A stretch of 64,000 nucleotides of DNA from Bimastos eiseni (lineage: Eukaryota; Annelida; Clitellata; Crassiclitellata; Lumbricidae): the NCBI GenBank assembly GCA_959347315.1, contig OY365818.1:3783854-3847853 (forward strand), written 5' to 3'. The notes under the pieces were generated by a model. The model did no database searches, was not told the origin of the DNA, and was given only the letters and a program-made list of their open reading frames with translations. This document shows, one piece after another, positions 48,412 through 61,900 of the stretch (position 1 is the first letter of the stretch; every line of letters starts with the position of its first letter). The position numbers and the translations under genes are program-made.

Positions 48412-51400
48412 TTCCTACTACTACTACTACTACTACTTCCCCTACTACTACTAACCCAATGGGAACTCCGCCACTGGTCGCACTCAGACAATGCCCGTCT
48501 AAAGCCTGGATAAAGGAGGAGGGCGTCGCTAATGATTTTCGTCATCACACAGAGTCATTAGGCTGAAACTACAACCATAGAGTATACAACATATTATTTT
48601 ATTAACGCTGCTGTTGCTTTCTAAGTGACTGCTCCGAACACGACCATCTTACTCCACCGCTGCTCGTATTATCCGGAAGCGCCAGTCCCAATCCTGGAGA
48701 ACGGAGGAGGTTGTGGCCAGTCATCTTGCCGACCTCGCTGTCCTCTGACCTCCTAGATCTCTTTCCTTTCGTCTGATAAGGTTTTCTGTCGTGAGCACCT
48801 TGAAAAGCGCTATACAAGCATTTAAGGCTGTGGTCATAACTATAATAATGTAGTTGAATCGTAATCGTAATCTCCAAATTTCCAATATCGCCACTTGAAA
48901 GCCAAGCGCAGGGCACCAGCTTATTCACGAGTGCTGACTGACTGCCGTTACAACAATATAACACAGAAGAACATGACCTGTCTCCTTTCTCCCCCCGTCT
49001 GTTAGTGACTGAATGTTGAACTTCATAATAAGAAAACCCATCTGCTTTGACGTAGCATTCGATTATAAGCTGGTCAATGCGTGCTTGGCTGTTTAAAAGC
49101 ACTTCATAGATCTACGAGTCAACACTTCAGAGCTCATTTGATTTCGACATTTGCTATTGTTATTAGTTCAATAAAAAATCTTTTGTTCTGCTGCGTTTGT
49201 CTATTCCTTGTCGCCCGCAGACAACCACAGCTAAAGTAAATAGTTATATTAGACAAGGTTATTATCATGCTATGCTATGTTACGCTGTGTTATGTTATAT
49301 TATGCTTATGTTATGTTATGCTATGCTGGGTTATGCTATGTTATGCCTATGTTATGTTATGCTATGCTATGTTAAAATGTTGTGTTGTGAAAAAAATGCT
49401 TGGTTATGTTGAAATGCTATGTTATTTCAAAATATGATGCTATGCTAAACTATAATGCGATGTTATGCTAACATGCTACGTTATGTTAAAATGCTATGCT
49501 ATGCTATGCATGAATGCTATGTTAAGTTGAAATGATATGTTATGTTACAATGCTATGCTATGCTAAAGTTTCATGTTATGTATAAATGCCATGTTATGTT
49601 AAAATGCCATGTTATGTGTAAATCCTATGTTGTGCTGAAATGCTATGTTGTAAATTCTATGTTATGTAAAAATGCTATTTTATGTTAAAATACTATGTCA
49701 TATGAAAATGCATCTAGAATAATTTGAGTGCACTGTGCAGGTAAACCTTTCTGTACCTTAGAATTAATCATTAACCATATTCTGATCATGTTTCCTATGA
49801 TTGTAGGCTGACGATAGCGTCATTGACTGTATCCTGAAGAATGATGGCACGATGGTTGTCAAGCACTCCTACAACAAGCGCATGAACAACGTGGAAATAC
49901 CAAATGTAAGTGCGACGAATTTTGCGAAAAGACGCAACGTCACAGTTACGAAATGTCATGTATGGCGTTGCTGTTGTTACTGTTGTTACTGACGCGACCT
50001 TTTCCAAACAGGGGGGAGGGGCGTAGAGTCGTGGTGGTGAAACACTGGGACGCAGAGCTGAGGAACCGAGTTCGAGACCCGTATCCCTTTAAAGTTGACT
50101 TCTTTCCTTCTTTCGCTAGGCGGCGGCGTTTCTTAAAAATGAGATGTATAGCGTAATTCGACTCCTGTATTAATTCGTCATCATTCGTGTATAGGGCCTA
50201 CTGTAGGCCTACTTGTAATCATACAGCGGTTTGTCAGTTTGAAATTAAACGAAGAACGAAACTATATATATAAGGCACGACAATTATAGGCTATAGCTGA
50301 AAAATTTCTACGAATTTCAAATATTCTAAAAATTCACAGAATTTTATAACCGTGGGTCATTGTGCGCGCGCTTGATTCAAGTTCAGGCTTTTGGCACGTA
50401 AAGCCAGTTTCGGTCATTCATTTGTTAAGGCAATTTGAGCTCCCATTTTTCAAATTTCGGGGGGGGGGGGCGAAATTCAAAAAGTGGGGCGGCACAAAAA
50501 TTTTTGGGGCGGGCGCTTCGCGCAATACTTGGGAAATTATGCCCTGCCCCACTTTTCAAAACCTTGTTACACCTCTGAATAAGGTAATCCATGTGCACAA
50601 AAATAGATTGGACAATGAACACGTGGAAGAGGCATAGGACCACAAACATTGAATGCAATCAAGTGGCCGTAATAAACAGTAATAAAAACAATGCAATTTA
50701 ATCCTGTCTGATAACTTCTATAACGCCATGATTTCAATTTGAGTTTTGGGTCCAAACTTTATTTTATAATCTGAGTTGCCAGATGGTATTGATGCGTTTT
50801 CTTCTGTCCTATAATTGTCGTGCCTTATATATAGGTATTGAAAGTCATTGCATTAAATACCATCAGGCAATATCATTCGCTGAAAAATGAAAATAATTCT
50901 TTATCAGCTGTTGATCATCAATACCGTATGAATGTTTATGGATAGGTCCTCGCTAGCGGGATTATTCCCTTTGGGGCCGATTTGTCTCGAGATTTCTGGA
51001 CCATCTGCAATCTGTTATTATATAATAATTAATAATGTTTCTAAGATCAGTATGTAGATATGAATATTTTGTCTGGTAGAGAAACACATAAATGATTGAT
51101 TGATTGATTGACTGAATGACCGACCGACTGACTGGCTGACTGACTGACTGACTTACTTACTTACTGGACTCTACTGACTCATTGATTGATTGATTGACTG
51201 ACTGATTGCTTGATTTATTGATGAATTATGAAACGATGGTCGCTGCATCTGGAGAATTGCATTATATTGTTGAATCACAACTATTTCTGTTGCATGTAAC
51301 AAGCTTACTTAGGTGCGCTTGTTACTGTAGGCCAACGAAGGCATCTCGAATGCCAATCTATCCAGCACCAACGGTCTCCTTCAGTGCGTATTCCAACGAC

Positions 51401-54400
51401 AGATAAACGGTCTAACGAACCCGCAGATCTACAGCTTAGACAAACCCTATTACATCATGATCGCACATGGTCCTGTTGATAGCCTAGGTTTGAGATGCTT
51501 CCTATGTTTATCTTTACTTGCGATGGAGAGAGTTTGAAAGAGAAAGAAATGATTGAAGAAAAGCTGGTATACGGGAGGTAGAAGAGTGCGTGCAGGAGGA
51601 AGAGTGTGTGCGGTATGTGTGTACATTTGGTATATGTGTATATTTGGTATGTGTGTACATTTGGTATATGTGTACATTTGGTATATGTGTACATTTGGTA
51701 TATGTGTATATTTGGTATGTGTGTACATTTGGTGTATGTGTACATTTGGTATATGTGTACATTTGGTATATGTGTACATTTGGTATATGTGTACATTTGG
51801 TATGTGTGTACATTTGGTATATGTGTACATTTGGTATATGTGTACATTTGGTATATGTGTACATTTGGTATGTGTGTACATTTGTTTATTGCGGATGTTT
51901 GTTATTGTGTGAGGAAAAACGTAGGCATAGTTTTTTATTTGCGTTTTTACACATGTTTGTCTATAGCCTATATAGCTTGTATATGTGAATAAATAATTAA
52001 ATGAATTATTATTATTATTATTCTTTAAAGAGCTAATGACTTCACTTTAATCGCTGGTATAATAGTCATTTCAACGACTGTTAGAACAGTTAGCAAAACA
52101 GTACACAGTAAGCTAGAAAATTTATGCATGGACACATGCATGTATGTATACAATGTCTGTATGTATCATGGTATTACTATTATTTCCTCTAAATGCCTTG
52201 AAAGGTACTTTATTAATAGCGGAACATTTAAATTCAAAGAATTTCGCGCTGTGAATTTACATGAAAATTTTTCTGCATTTTCTTTTTTAAAAAGGAATGA
52301 AACAACATCACGACTTTCATTTCGTGACTCCTCAGGTCAAGACCGTAGCCTCCAGCTCCTCCGCGCCGATGGGGAAGTCTTACTTCTCGGACAACGACGG
52401 CGACGTTGCGACGTTTAAGTACTTGAGCAACACCAGTGAGATCGCATTTCAAATCACAGGACCCGTGAATGGATCTGGAAGATGGATCGCCCTCGGATTT
52501 TCAAGCGACAATCAAATGGTTCGTTCAAGAAATAGACCTATGGACTTTCATCTGGTTTCGTGCGCGCCGCTTAGTCAGGCCCGCCGGCAGCAACTTCGGG
52601 CTCCTAGGCAAAGAAACTTCGGGCCCCGAGGCGGATATATTCCGAGCACTATAGGCGGAGAAATATTGAGTCCATAGACAGAGAATTTCCGAGTCAATAG
52701 ACTGAGACACTCGGGCCCCTGGGCACAGGAACTCCTAGCCCTTAGGTGGCTGATTGGTTACAGCGGTCGGCCCTTAACGCTCAGTGTGCGCTGAGTGAGC
52801 TGATCCAGCCCTCGTCCGGGGCGTCACTGTGTAGAGACCTTGAGCAAGTCCTTCGCGCATAATTGCTTTGCAATACAATTGCAATTTCGCCGTCGAGACG
52901 TGCGCACTTCTGAGCAGAAAATGTTGGAAGAAGGGCGATATCAAATTTCAGAATAAATAAATAAATTAATTAATTAAAAACTTCAGGCTCCTTGGCATAA
53001 AATTACAGACCTAGGCAGAGAAATTCCGGGCCAGTTTCAGTATAACTCCGGACCTCTGGGAAAAATACAATCGCTAGCCTTTTAACACGGAATCGCGCGT
53101 GTTCAACAGCAAAAGTGATTAAGAATGTAATATTGGTCAGGTGGTTGACGTGTTTAATCAGCGATAAGTGGTCATCATTTACAACTCCCAGGTCGCGTAC
53201 ACAAAAAATTGGTGTGACGTGGACGACGGATTACAATACTGGTCGCAGCGGGTAATTCTTAAAACAATAACGGGAGGCGAGCCAGATAACGTCGCGTTTG
53301 GCTGGACTTAAGCGAAGTCGGTTATTAACTACAACATTTACAATCCAAATAAACGTTTAAATATTTCAGACAACAATATTGTACAACAATGTAATGCTAT
53401 CATAATAATTAACTGATGATAATAACTAAATTGCTGATGGTCTGTGATTACGAAGATGATGACAGTGTCAGTGATGATGATGATGATGATGATAATGACG
53501 ATGATGATGATGATGATGATGATGATTGATAGTGATGATGATGGTGATAATGATGATGATGATGATAATCTTCTTCGCTATTATCATCACCATCATCATC
53601 GGCCTCAAGAAGAGATATAGACGAAATGTCTATTGTTGGATTGCTCGTGACGCTGTGATGCTGCTGGTGATGGTCACTGTCAGTGTAATGACGTTTCTTC
53701 AATTTTGTCATCTTGTTATTTAGGGAAACGACAGCGTTCTCGATTGCATCTTGCTGAAAAATGGAACGATCATTGTTCAACATTCTTTTAACGAAGACAA
53801 CCCAATGAGGAACTACGCTCTAAATGTACGAATGTTGTAACTGAATAAATATTATTTTAAGGAATCATTTGCATGATTCCGTTAATGTACACAATAAAGT
53901 AATTTTAGGCACACTGCAGACGTTGCTTCATAATAACAATTATTTTTTTATGCCCTGAAGATGAAATTCAGAAGTGTGAAAAATGCCCTTGACGATCGAG
54001 AATGCATTTCTGGGATTGATAATGTTCGCAGGCGTCAGACTCCTCGGAAAGATATCCCGGATATCGATAGGGTTAAAGTGCTGGGTTGTTTTCGTAATAC
54101 CTTGGAAGAGGAGAGAAGTCTATGTTTTGTGATGAACAGGCCTATCAGGGTCTTCCACTGCGTCGGACACGGCCTGATTTTTGCAAATAAGTAAAAGAAG
54201 TAGCGGAGTGGCCATATATATATTAAACCTTGCTGCTAAGCTTAAAGCCCGAAATAGTGAAGTACAAGAAAATGTGACAGTTTGGAACTTTGAAACTGGT
54301 TCGAAAGGCAAGGAGACTATACTTGAAGTTTTAATATGCGCTGGCTCAGTGCGAAAGAGCGAGGGACCCGTCCTTTGCCAGCTCACGAGTTGGTAACTAA

Positions 54401-55919
54401 GAAAATAACAGCTACCACAACTTGTTTGAGCACTTTGGGTGAGAGGCTTTTTATTCAAAACATTTTGACGAATGTAAAGCATTCCTTGTCAAAGAGTAGA
54501 CCTACCTCAACCACGGTAGAATTACCTATCCCCTGCTAAGCATTTGGATCCGAGGATGCGTGGAACAAAAAAACCTTCTGCTGCAGTGACTTCTTTCTGA
54601 ATGAAGCCATTGAAGGAAGTCCGTATACAATACAATGAAACGATGCTTTCAACAGTTCTGTGTTTATCTGTTTCACAATCCTAACTCGAGAATCTGTGCT
54701 TCTTTTAGTCCTCCGAAGGAATCACGGTGACTGGAACGAGCTATGAAAACGGATATCTCAATTGCTCGTTGAAATGCAACGCCACAGGATTCACCGACCG
54801 ACGGATATTCTCATTGGATCAACCGTTTTACATGTTACTGGCGAAGGGACCCGTTTCCGATGACGGTTTGTGTGAAATTCCCTCTCACATTGATTTCAGT
54901 TGGTTTGTCATCGCAGACTGTCTAGCTCCCGTAAGGTGTGAGAAGGTCATTGTGCGAGTACAGACTGATGTAAGCTATAGTGTTAAGTTTATTCAACTTT
55001 GTAATAAGTGTTTGACGCGACACGCAGGTGTGATGGAGCACATAAATAAATATTCAAATATATATGCATATTAATATATATATATACGTATTAATATATA
55101 TATAATATATATATTAATATATATATATATATATATTCCTTGAAAAAAGTTTATTTGTCATCTTGTGAAGATGTCCATTCCTAGGCTATAGTAAACAGTC
55201 ATGCTATGCTATGTTATGCATGTTAATATATACATATTACTACATGCATATACAATATATATATGCAGGGGCCTATGCACCATAATATGGCACGTGACTA
55301 CATCTAGACTGGTCTCTCTTTCCTAAACATTTCAAAGCTTCAGTCAATGCGTACCAGTTGCTGCCCGCTTATCGGAAATCTCAAGAGGTTTGTCACAATA
55401 TCTGCATTCATTTGGGGGCATTTTCCACTCTCTTCCAAACACCCTTCCTCTTCCTCGATGCATCCAGTTCAAAATTGAAATCCTTGTTAAATACGTTTAC
55501 GAAGAATTTGTAGGACACAACAAGTTCGAATGTTATTTGCTGCGGATTGTCAGCTTTTTAAATAAACGAAGATATAATAATAACCATAATAATGATTACG
55601 ATCACAATGCTAGTCTTTATCCGAGTCGATAAAGTTCTTGGCTTATGACGCGGAAGGTATAGGGTTCGAACCTTAACTGAGGCAGTCATCGTATAGGCCT
55701 ACAGATCCTGAGTGAGTCGTTAACACATAAGTAATTGAAGAGTGGCATAAATGGCCAGATAATTTCTTCGTTTGGTCATGCACGTAGGCCCACTACTTAT
55801 CTATGTAAAGTGGGCAATAACAGATGAACATTTTATCTTTTGCTGCACTGTGTTAATTCATCTATACATTTACTGTAGCCCATTGTTGCTATTACATAAG
55901 TAAGTAAGTAAGCTTGTTA

Positions 55920-55957
<38 letters not shown>

Positions 55958-58900
55958 TTATTTTTTTGCCCTGAGGTACTTCATTCCCCAAGGACTTAGA
56001 GATTACGTTATTATTATTATATTATTATTATTATATTATTATTATTATTACTATTATTATTTTTACTATTGTAATTACTGACATCTAAGTAAGTAAGTAT
56101 CTTGTTTATTTAACCAATTGCTTATCCGCACTCTGGGGAACAATACATCTTAAAGTACAGCATTCTAATTAGAAACAATTATTACACTCGATTGCCTGTC
56201 TGACTGTGAAATAACAAGGTTATGCGTGTATGGAGTAGAAGGTAGTCGCTACAAGAGCAACGCATTTGAAAGTACAGAATTCTCATTAAAAAGAATTTTC
56301 GCGCTAGATTGCCTGCCTGTGGAATAACAAGATCATGTAGTCCTTAATGTCTCTTATTTTATTTTAATTTTGCACTCAATTTAATCTGAACAGGAATAAA
56401 ATTGCAACACGAGAAAATGCCGACAGTGTCATCCACTGCAGTTGACATGCGCAGCTGGAGTGGCAACGTGACAATGCAACCGGATCAGGGACCAACTACT
56501 GTTTCACCTCCTTCAAACGCTTCCACTCCCAGTTTGTCGAGCTTTCGCGATCCAGTGGCTGGAAACATGGTCCAGTTCACACTGGCAGCCAATGGAACTT
56601 ACGTGGAATTCACAATTCAAAGGCCGTCACCGCCGGGAGGGAGTGGATGGGTGGCTGTTGGCTTTTCTGACAGGCCGAATATGGTAAGCCTATCACTATT
56701 CACCCCTCACTTATTTGCTTTCATTTGTTCATTCATTCATTCGTTCAGAGCATTTATTTAGGGCCCCTTCAAGAACCTACTCAGGAGCGCTCACAGCCGA
56801 GCCACGACTAAAGAAAAAAAACTTGAGGGACTTGTACTGGAGCAACTAGCAGGAAGCAAGTTAGTATGAATATCCTTTATTACACTACCGGCAAACGTAC
56901 AGTGGCTTACAAACGGATATAGGCTACATATATAAACCAATCAATCAAAAAAACTTGATATAGCGCCCCTTCAAGATATCTACTCAGAGGCGCATAGACT
57001 GCCTAATAGCATCAATTTTAAACAAAGTCATAAAAAATTCGCGTAATAAAAGATCAATTTTCAAAGGCATCAACTCTATGTATATGGTAAGTGACTAAGG
57101 TCGTGTGGTCTGGATGGCATGTTGTATGGGGTGACCTTACGGGTAGGGTGAAGGTCGCGTAGGATGCGACATGGGTTCAAACTGACAGAGCAGAAAAGAG
57201 CGAAGTCAGCTCTATAGCAGCTGCTCTTCAAAAGAAGGAAAGTCAACAGGAAGGAAGCCAGAACGGATCCATTTTCTCCATCTTCTTTACTCACTGACTG
57301 TCTGTCTGTGTCTCTCGCTGCTCCTATCTATATGGTTGTGTAATAAATAGTTTCCTCTTTGCTGAATGACTTTAGGTGAACAGTAGCGTCATCGATTGCA
57401 TCTTGACGAGTAATGGAACATTCAAAGTCCAGCTTTCTTACAACGAACCCGTCGGTGCTGTCAATGATGAACTCGGAAACGTATGTGAATTGGAATTGCA
57501 TATTATAATTGTAGTCATCGTAAATTTATGTAGATCCTCTTCAAGAGAAGGCGACACTGGTGATGAAAGGAGGTCTTTGTTTCACGTCTAGACGGATCAG
57601 ATCATATTGGCGTTGATAATTGCAGTGCATGCTATTTTCATCTGAATATCCTATAAAAATGGAAATTAGAATTTGTTATGCTTCCAGGCAGCATAGGCCA
57701 ACGTGCTTTTCCTTACGTGTGGCTACTGCGGAATTAATCCTAAATAAATTTGCATTTTGGCTTGGCAATTTTTTCACGGCGACCAAAAAGTCGTGCTGTT
57801 TATAAAAGTGTTTTGCGTTTGTACTCCTTATCAAGAATTTGCTACCGGCTGATGACTTGCGCGTAATGATTACTTTGGAATTTGTTATATTAAAGTAGAG
57901 ATTGGATGTAATCCCATTTATGTGTAGGCCTAATACATCGGCGACAAGTCTTTTAGGAGTATCACCTGGATCGACTCTGTATAGAAATTTGTACAAAATG
58001 CCTTTGACCATACTCCAAACTTCAAAAGTTTTGATGTTGCGCTATGTAAATTTAAAGTGTCTTTAATATTGCAGCCAGATTCGGCCATAATTGACATCAT
58101 GACCGAGAATAAAGATGGAATCATGAAATGCAATCTTAAGAGAAAGGTTTCCGGGTTCTCAGACAATCGTATCTTTCCATTTACCGCAATGTATCACTTG
58201 CTCTTGGCATCTGGGCCACTACAGATCAACGGTGAGAATAAACAACTTCAAAATTGGTGCCTTGCCTTAATGTATAGGCTACACTTCATATGTCTTAAGT
58301 TCATTAGAAATTTTTTGTTATTGGAATTAAGGATTGTTCTGATTAAGTTGGCTACTTCGGTTGAAACTTCTTTTCCATTATTATTATTATTATTATTATT
58401 GTTATTATTGTTATTATTATTATTATTAAACGGACGAATAATTAAATTTTTAGGAATGAAGGACTATCATTCGAATAAAGTTGCTTCACCAAATACATTT
58501 AACCTGACATCGTCAGACAGCCAGACTTCCTCTGCGTCAGGAAGACGTTACAGCAACGCACCGGATCCAATTCGCCTTCTAAGAGCTCACGGTTCGTGTT
58601 ACCTAACAATTATTGTTGAATTGAATAACTTTGGAAATTTGAAAACTATGTAAATGATTGTTTGAAAACTATAATACCACGTTTCAGCATTCAGAGGTGG
58701 CAATCCCGGGGAGGAGGGGTCAAGGGGGACAAGTCCCTCCCACATTTCCTACTCCTCTCATTGGGTGCCCCCCAGCCTGTCATGTGAGATCGCCGCCTCT
58801 GTCAGCATTTGTGTTATAATGAAACCTGTTGTAACTAATCTCAATTTTACATCTTGTGTAATGTATGCTTTGCTTGTTTTAGCTGTTCTAATGTTAACAA

Positions 58901-61900
58901 CATTCGTAATGCTGATGAGTGGTGCCATCATTCTGGCACGTTACTACAAGACCTGTTGGCCGGAGAATAAGCTCTGTGGAACTGGCGTTTGGTTTGCAGT
59001 AAGTCATCAACGATTGTAACCATATTCTAATGAGACAAATAGAATGAAAAGTGGTTCACTGATAAAACACTTTTCACGCAAGTCATAGCAATACTTTATT
59101 GACAGTTATCGTAATACTTTGTCTTGGAAGTTGTAATAATACTTGTCAGAAAAGTTGTCGCAATAATCATGAAAGTTGCCGTGATATTTGTCATGAAAGT
59201 TCGCGTAATACGTGTCACAATGCTTGTGAGGGCCAATGTCTTCAAACTTGTCAGGATAATTAGGGCCGCCGCCGATAGAACCCCGAGCTCCAAAGCAGAG
59301 CAGTCACAGAAATTCGGGTCCCTAGGCAAGGCAATCCGGTCCTAAAAATAATCTCTAGGTTCAATGAGAAAATTTAGAATGCTGGGCCCTCAAAATTTAC
59401 CCCTCTGACTCCACCATCACGGCGGGCCTGATCAGAATGGTGACACACGTGTCATTGTACTCAACACGACACCTGTGACTCTTTGTAGCATTGTTCCTGG
59501 TGTTGGCTTTGATATGTGTCGGCCTATTCTTTGTAGGTTGGTTGATGACGTAATCGTTTGTTCATTGTAGGTTCATCGGTTCATGATGGTGCTTGGTCTG
59601 TTTTGCTGTGCCGCCGGATTCATCATAATCTTCTGCTACAGCGATGGTTATCTCTATCGAAGCGTACGTTTCAATGCCTAAATCTGTATTCACAGGACTC
59701 TATCTTCTATCGAATGTAGGTTACTTGAATGCACTGGGGTGGGTAGAGTAATGGAGAGGGGCGCATAGCGTTGGTCAAAATTAGATGTAGGCCTACATGT
59801 AATTAGAACGTAATGCACGCCTTGCGTGGATGCCGATAGTTAGGGTAATGGATAACGCCCTGGGGTGAAAAACTTAGGAAATGAGTTCTCGTATCTTCCA
59901 AAGGTTGTCTAGTCCTTCTTTCGCTAGGTCGCGGTGTTCGTTAAATTAGATTCATAACGTAATGGGCGCCCTGCATGACCGCCGGCTATTGAATTCGACT
60001 CCTGTAATAATTTGTTTATCATCCGTTCATACTGTGCTGGTAATCATACTGCAGGTTGTCAGTTTGAAATGTTGAGGTTAATTGGCCAAAGCCTAAGTTG
60101 TACTGTATACGTTGATTTTGTAGTTCGCGAGTGGGTCTCCTTCGTACTACTGGGTGCATGGACCACTTGGAATAGTTGTCATGATCTTAATCATCATCAA
60201 TGTGAGTAATCTTCTAACATCTGATGAGGGAAAGGAGTGGAGAAGGAGATAGAGAGGTGGAGGAGATAGAGGAGCTGAGAGGGAAACAGAGATGCTGAGG
60301 AGTCAGCTAGAGAAGTTAGGAAGGTGACCGATGAGTTGAGATAGAAGGCTGAGAAGAAAGGTGAGCAGAGGTCACAGAGAAGGAGACGAGGGAGTGGAGA
60401 AGACAGAGGATTGAGAATTGAGAAGAAGCAGAGAAAAAGATAGTGACAGCGGAGCGGAGAAGAATAAAGATAGGAGGGGAACCGAGTAGGAGGAGGAGGC
60501 AGAGTAGCTGAGAAGTAAAGAGACGGGATATGCTTAAGTTGAGAGAAATGAAATGTCGGCAGAATGGATGGATTGATCAATCAGATCAGTGCTATATTTT
60601 CTTAAAGTGTTGGAAAACTTGTGTTTAAGCATAACATAGACTTATACTAAAACTAATGCTTTCCGGAAAAAACAGTGCAATGCTCTATTACGATTTCTAA
60701 GAGAATTCATTGTTTTCGCTGCTACAAGAAACGTAGGCTACTTTCCATAATTCCATAATAATTCATTCTGCTAGTGACTGGATCTTGCTTTGCTACACGC
60801 AAGAAATCCCCTCTGTCTTGACATAGCACTCAATATTAAGCTGGTAAATACGTGCCTAGCTGTTAAGAAGCACTTCGTAAATCCACGAGTCAACACTTAA
60901 GGGTTCATTGGCTTCATACTGTTGCTTTGCTATTGTTATTAGTTCAATAAAAAAATCTTTTGTTAAGTTAGGAATTCCTTGGAAAAATTTGATTTGGAAC
61001 TTCATGAGGATGTCTGTTCCATGGCTTCGTATGTTAAGTGTGCATGCCCATGGTCGTTATAATTCCGAGGAATTTATTTAATCCGTTTCTTTGTGCAAAA
61101 TGACTTCTTTCAGCCGATCATGGCAATATTCCGCTGCGATCCGGATCACAACTTGCGGTGGATTTACAACTGGCTGCACTTCACTGTTGGAATGTGCTGT
61201 CAAATACTAGCAGGTGATGATTGGATAATACGCACTCACTCACTCATTCGCTCGCTCACTCACTGATTCATTCATTCATACATACATTCTATCGTCCATT
61301 CATTCGTTCATTCATTCGTGCATTCGTTCGTTCATTCAATCATTCATAAATTCGTTAATCAATTAATTAATTAATTCGTTCATTCATTCATGCAGTTAGT
61401 CATCCATTAATAAATCCATTCATCCATTCATTCGTTCAATCACCCACCCATTCATTCGTCCATCAATTCATTCATTTAATCATCGATTAATTCATATATT
61501 TAGAGACCTCAAAGTATACATAACGGCTTAACATACATGAGTATTTTTACCCTGCCCCTTTGATTCTTTGGAAGGGGAATGGGGTGTTACAGGCCGAGTG
61601 GGGATGGGCGAGGAAGGACCTTGTGGAAATGGAGACAGACCCACCGGAATGGGGTGGTAATGGAAACAAATTTTGTCCCTACCTCACTCTTTATCTCACA
61701 ACGTCAGGCAATAGTTCATGTAGAGGCATGTCTGTGTAACGGCGCTACATAAATTGTCGTTACTAGGCCTATTATGCTTATTAATCTACAGGAATAACGC
61801 TATTCTTCGGCATTAAGATGGGCGAACAGTACTACAATCTGCAGCACTGGTCCGTATTCTGGATTCTTATCGCATTTGTCAGTTTCCACGTTTTCATCGA

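Larger units (their letters stand above)
47590..51487 (+). other. DOMON module 2 (exons 4-6)
   Basis: Opens with a Pro/Thr/Ser-rich linker (TTSAPTQPPPSSADPS), then WLGLGFSNDQIM ending at Met279, ADDSVIDCILKNDGT, and YSLDKPYYIMIAHGPVDSLG. Candidate ligand His370 follows at Gly365+5. Same intron phases as module 1. Confidence 0.92.
52295..54865 (+). other. DOMON module 3 (exons 7-9)
   Basis: Exon 7 opens GMKQHHDFHF and holds WIALGFSSDNQM ending at Met439, with an atypical GTTCGT donor. Exon 8: GNDSVLDCILLKNGT. Exon 9: FSLDQPFYMLLAKGPVSDDG. Candidate ligand His531 follows at Gly526+5. Confidence 0.92.

Noticed and set aside
47994..48548. Poly-Ser/Arg open frame of 184 codons
   Set aside because: It is translation of the CTA array and the flanking family A repeats.
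51450..51992. Tyr/Thr/Pro or Cys/Val/Tyr repeat frames
   Set aside because: Artefacts of the 17-bp array; only the exon ending at 51487 is coding.
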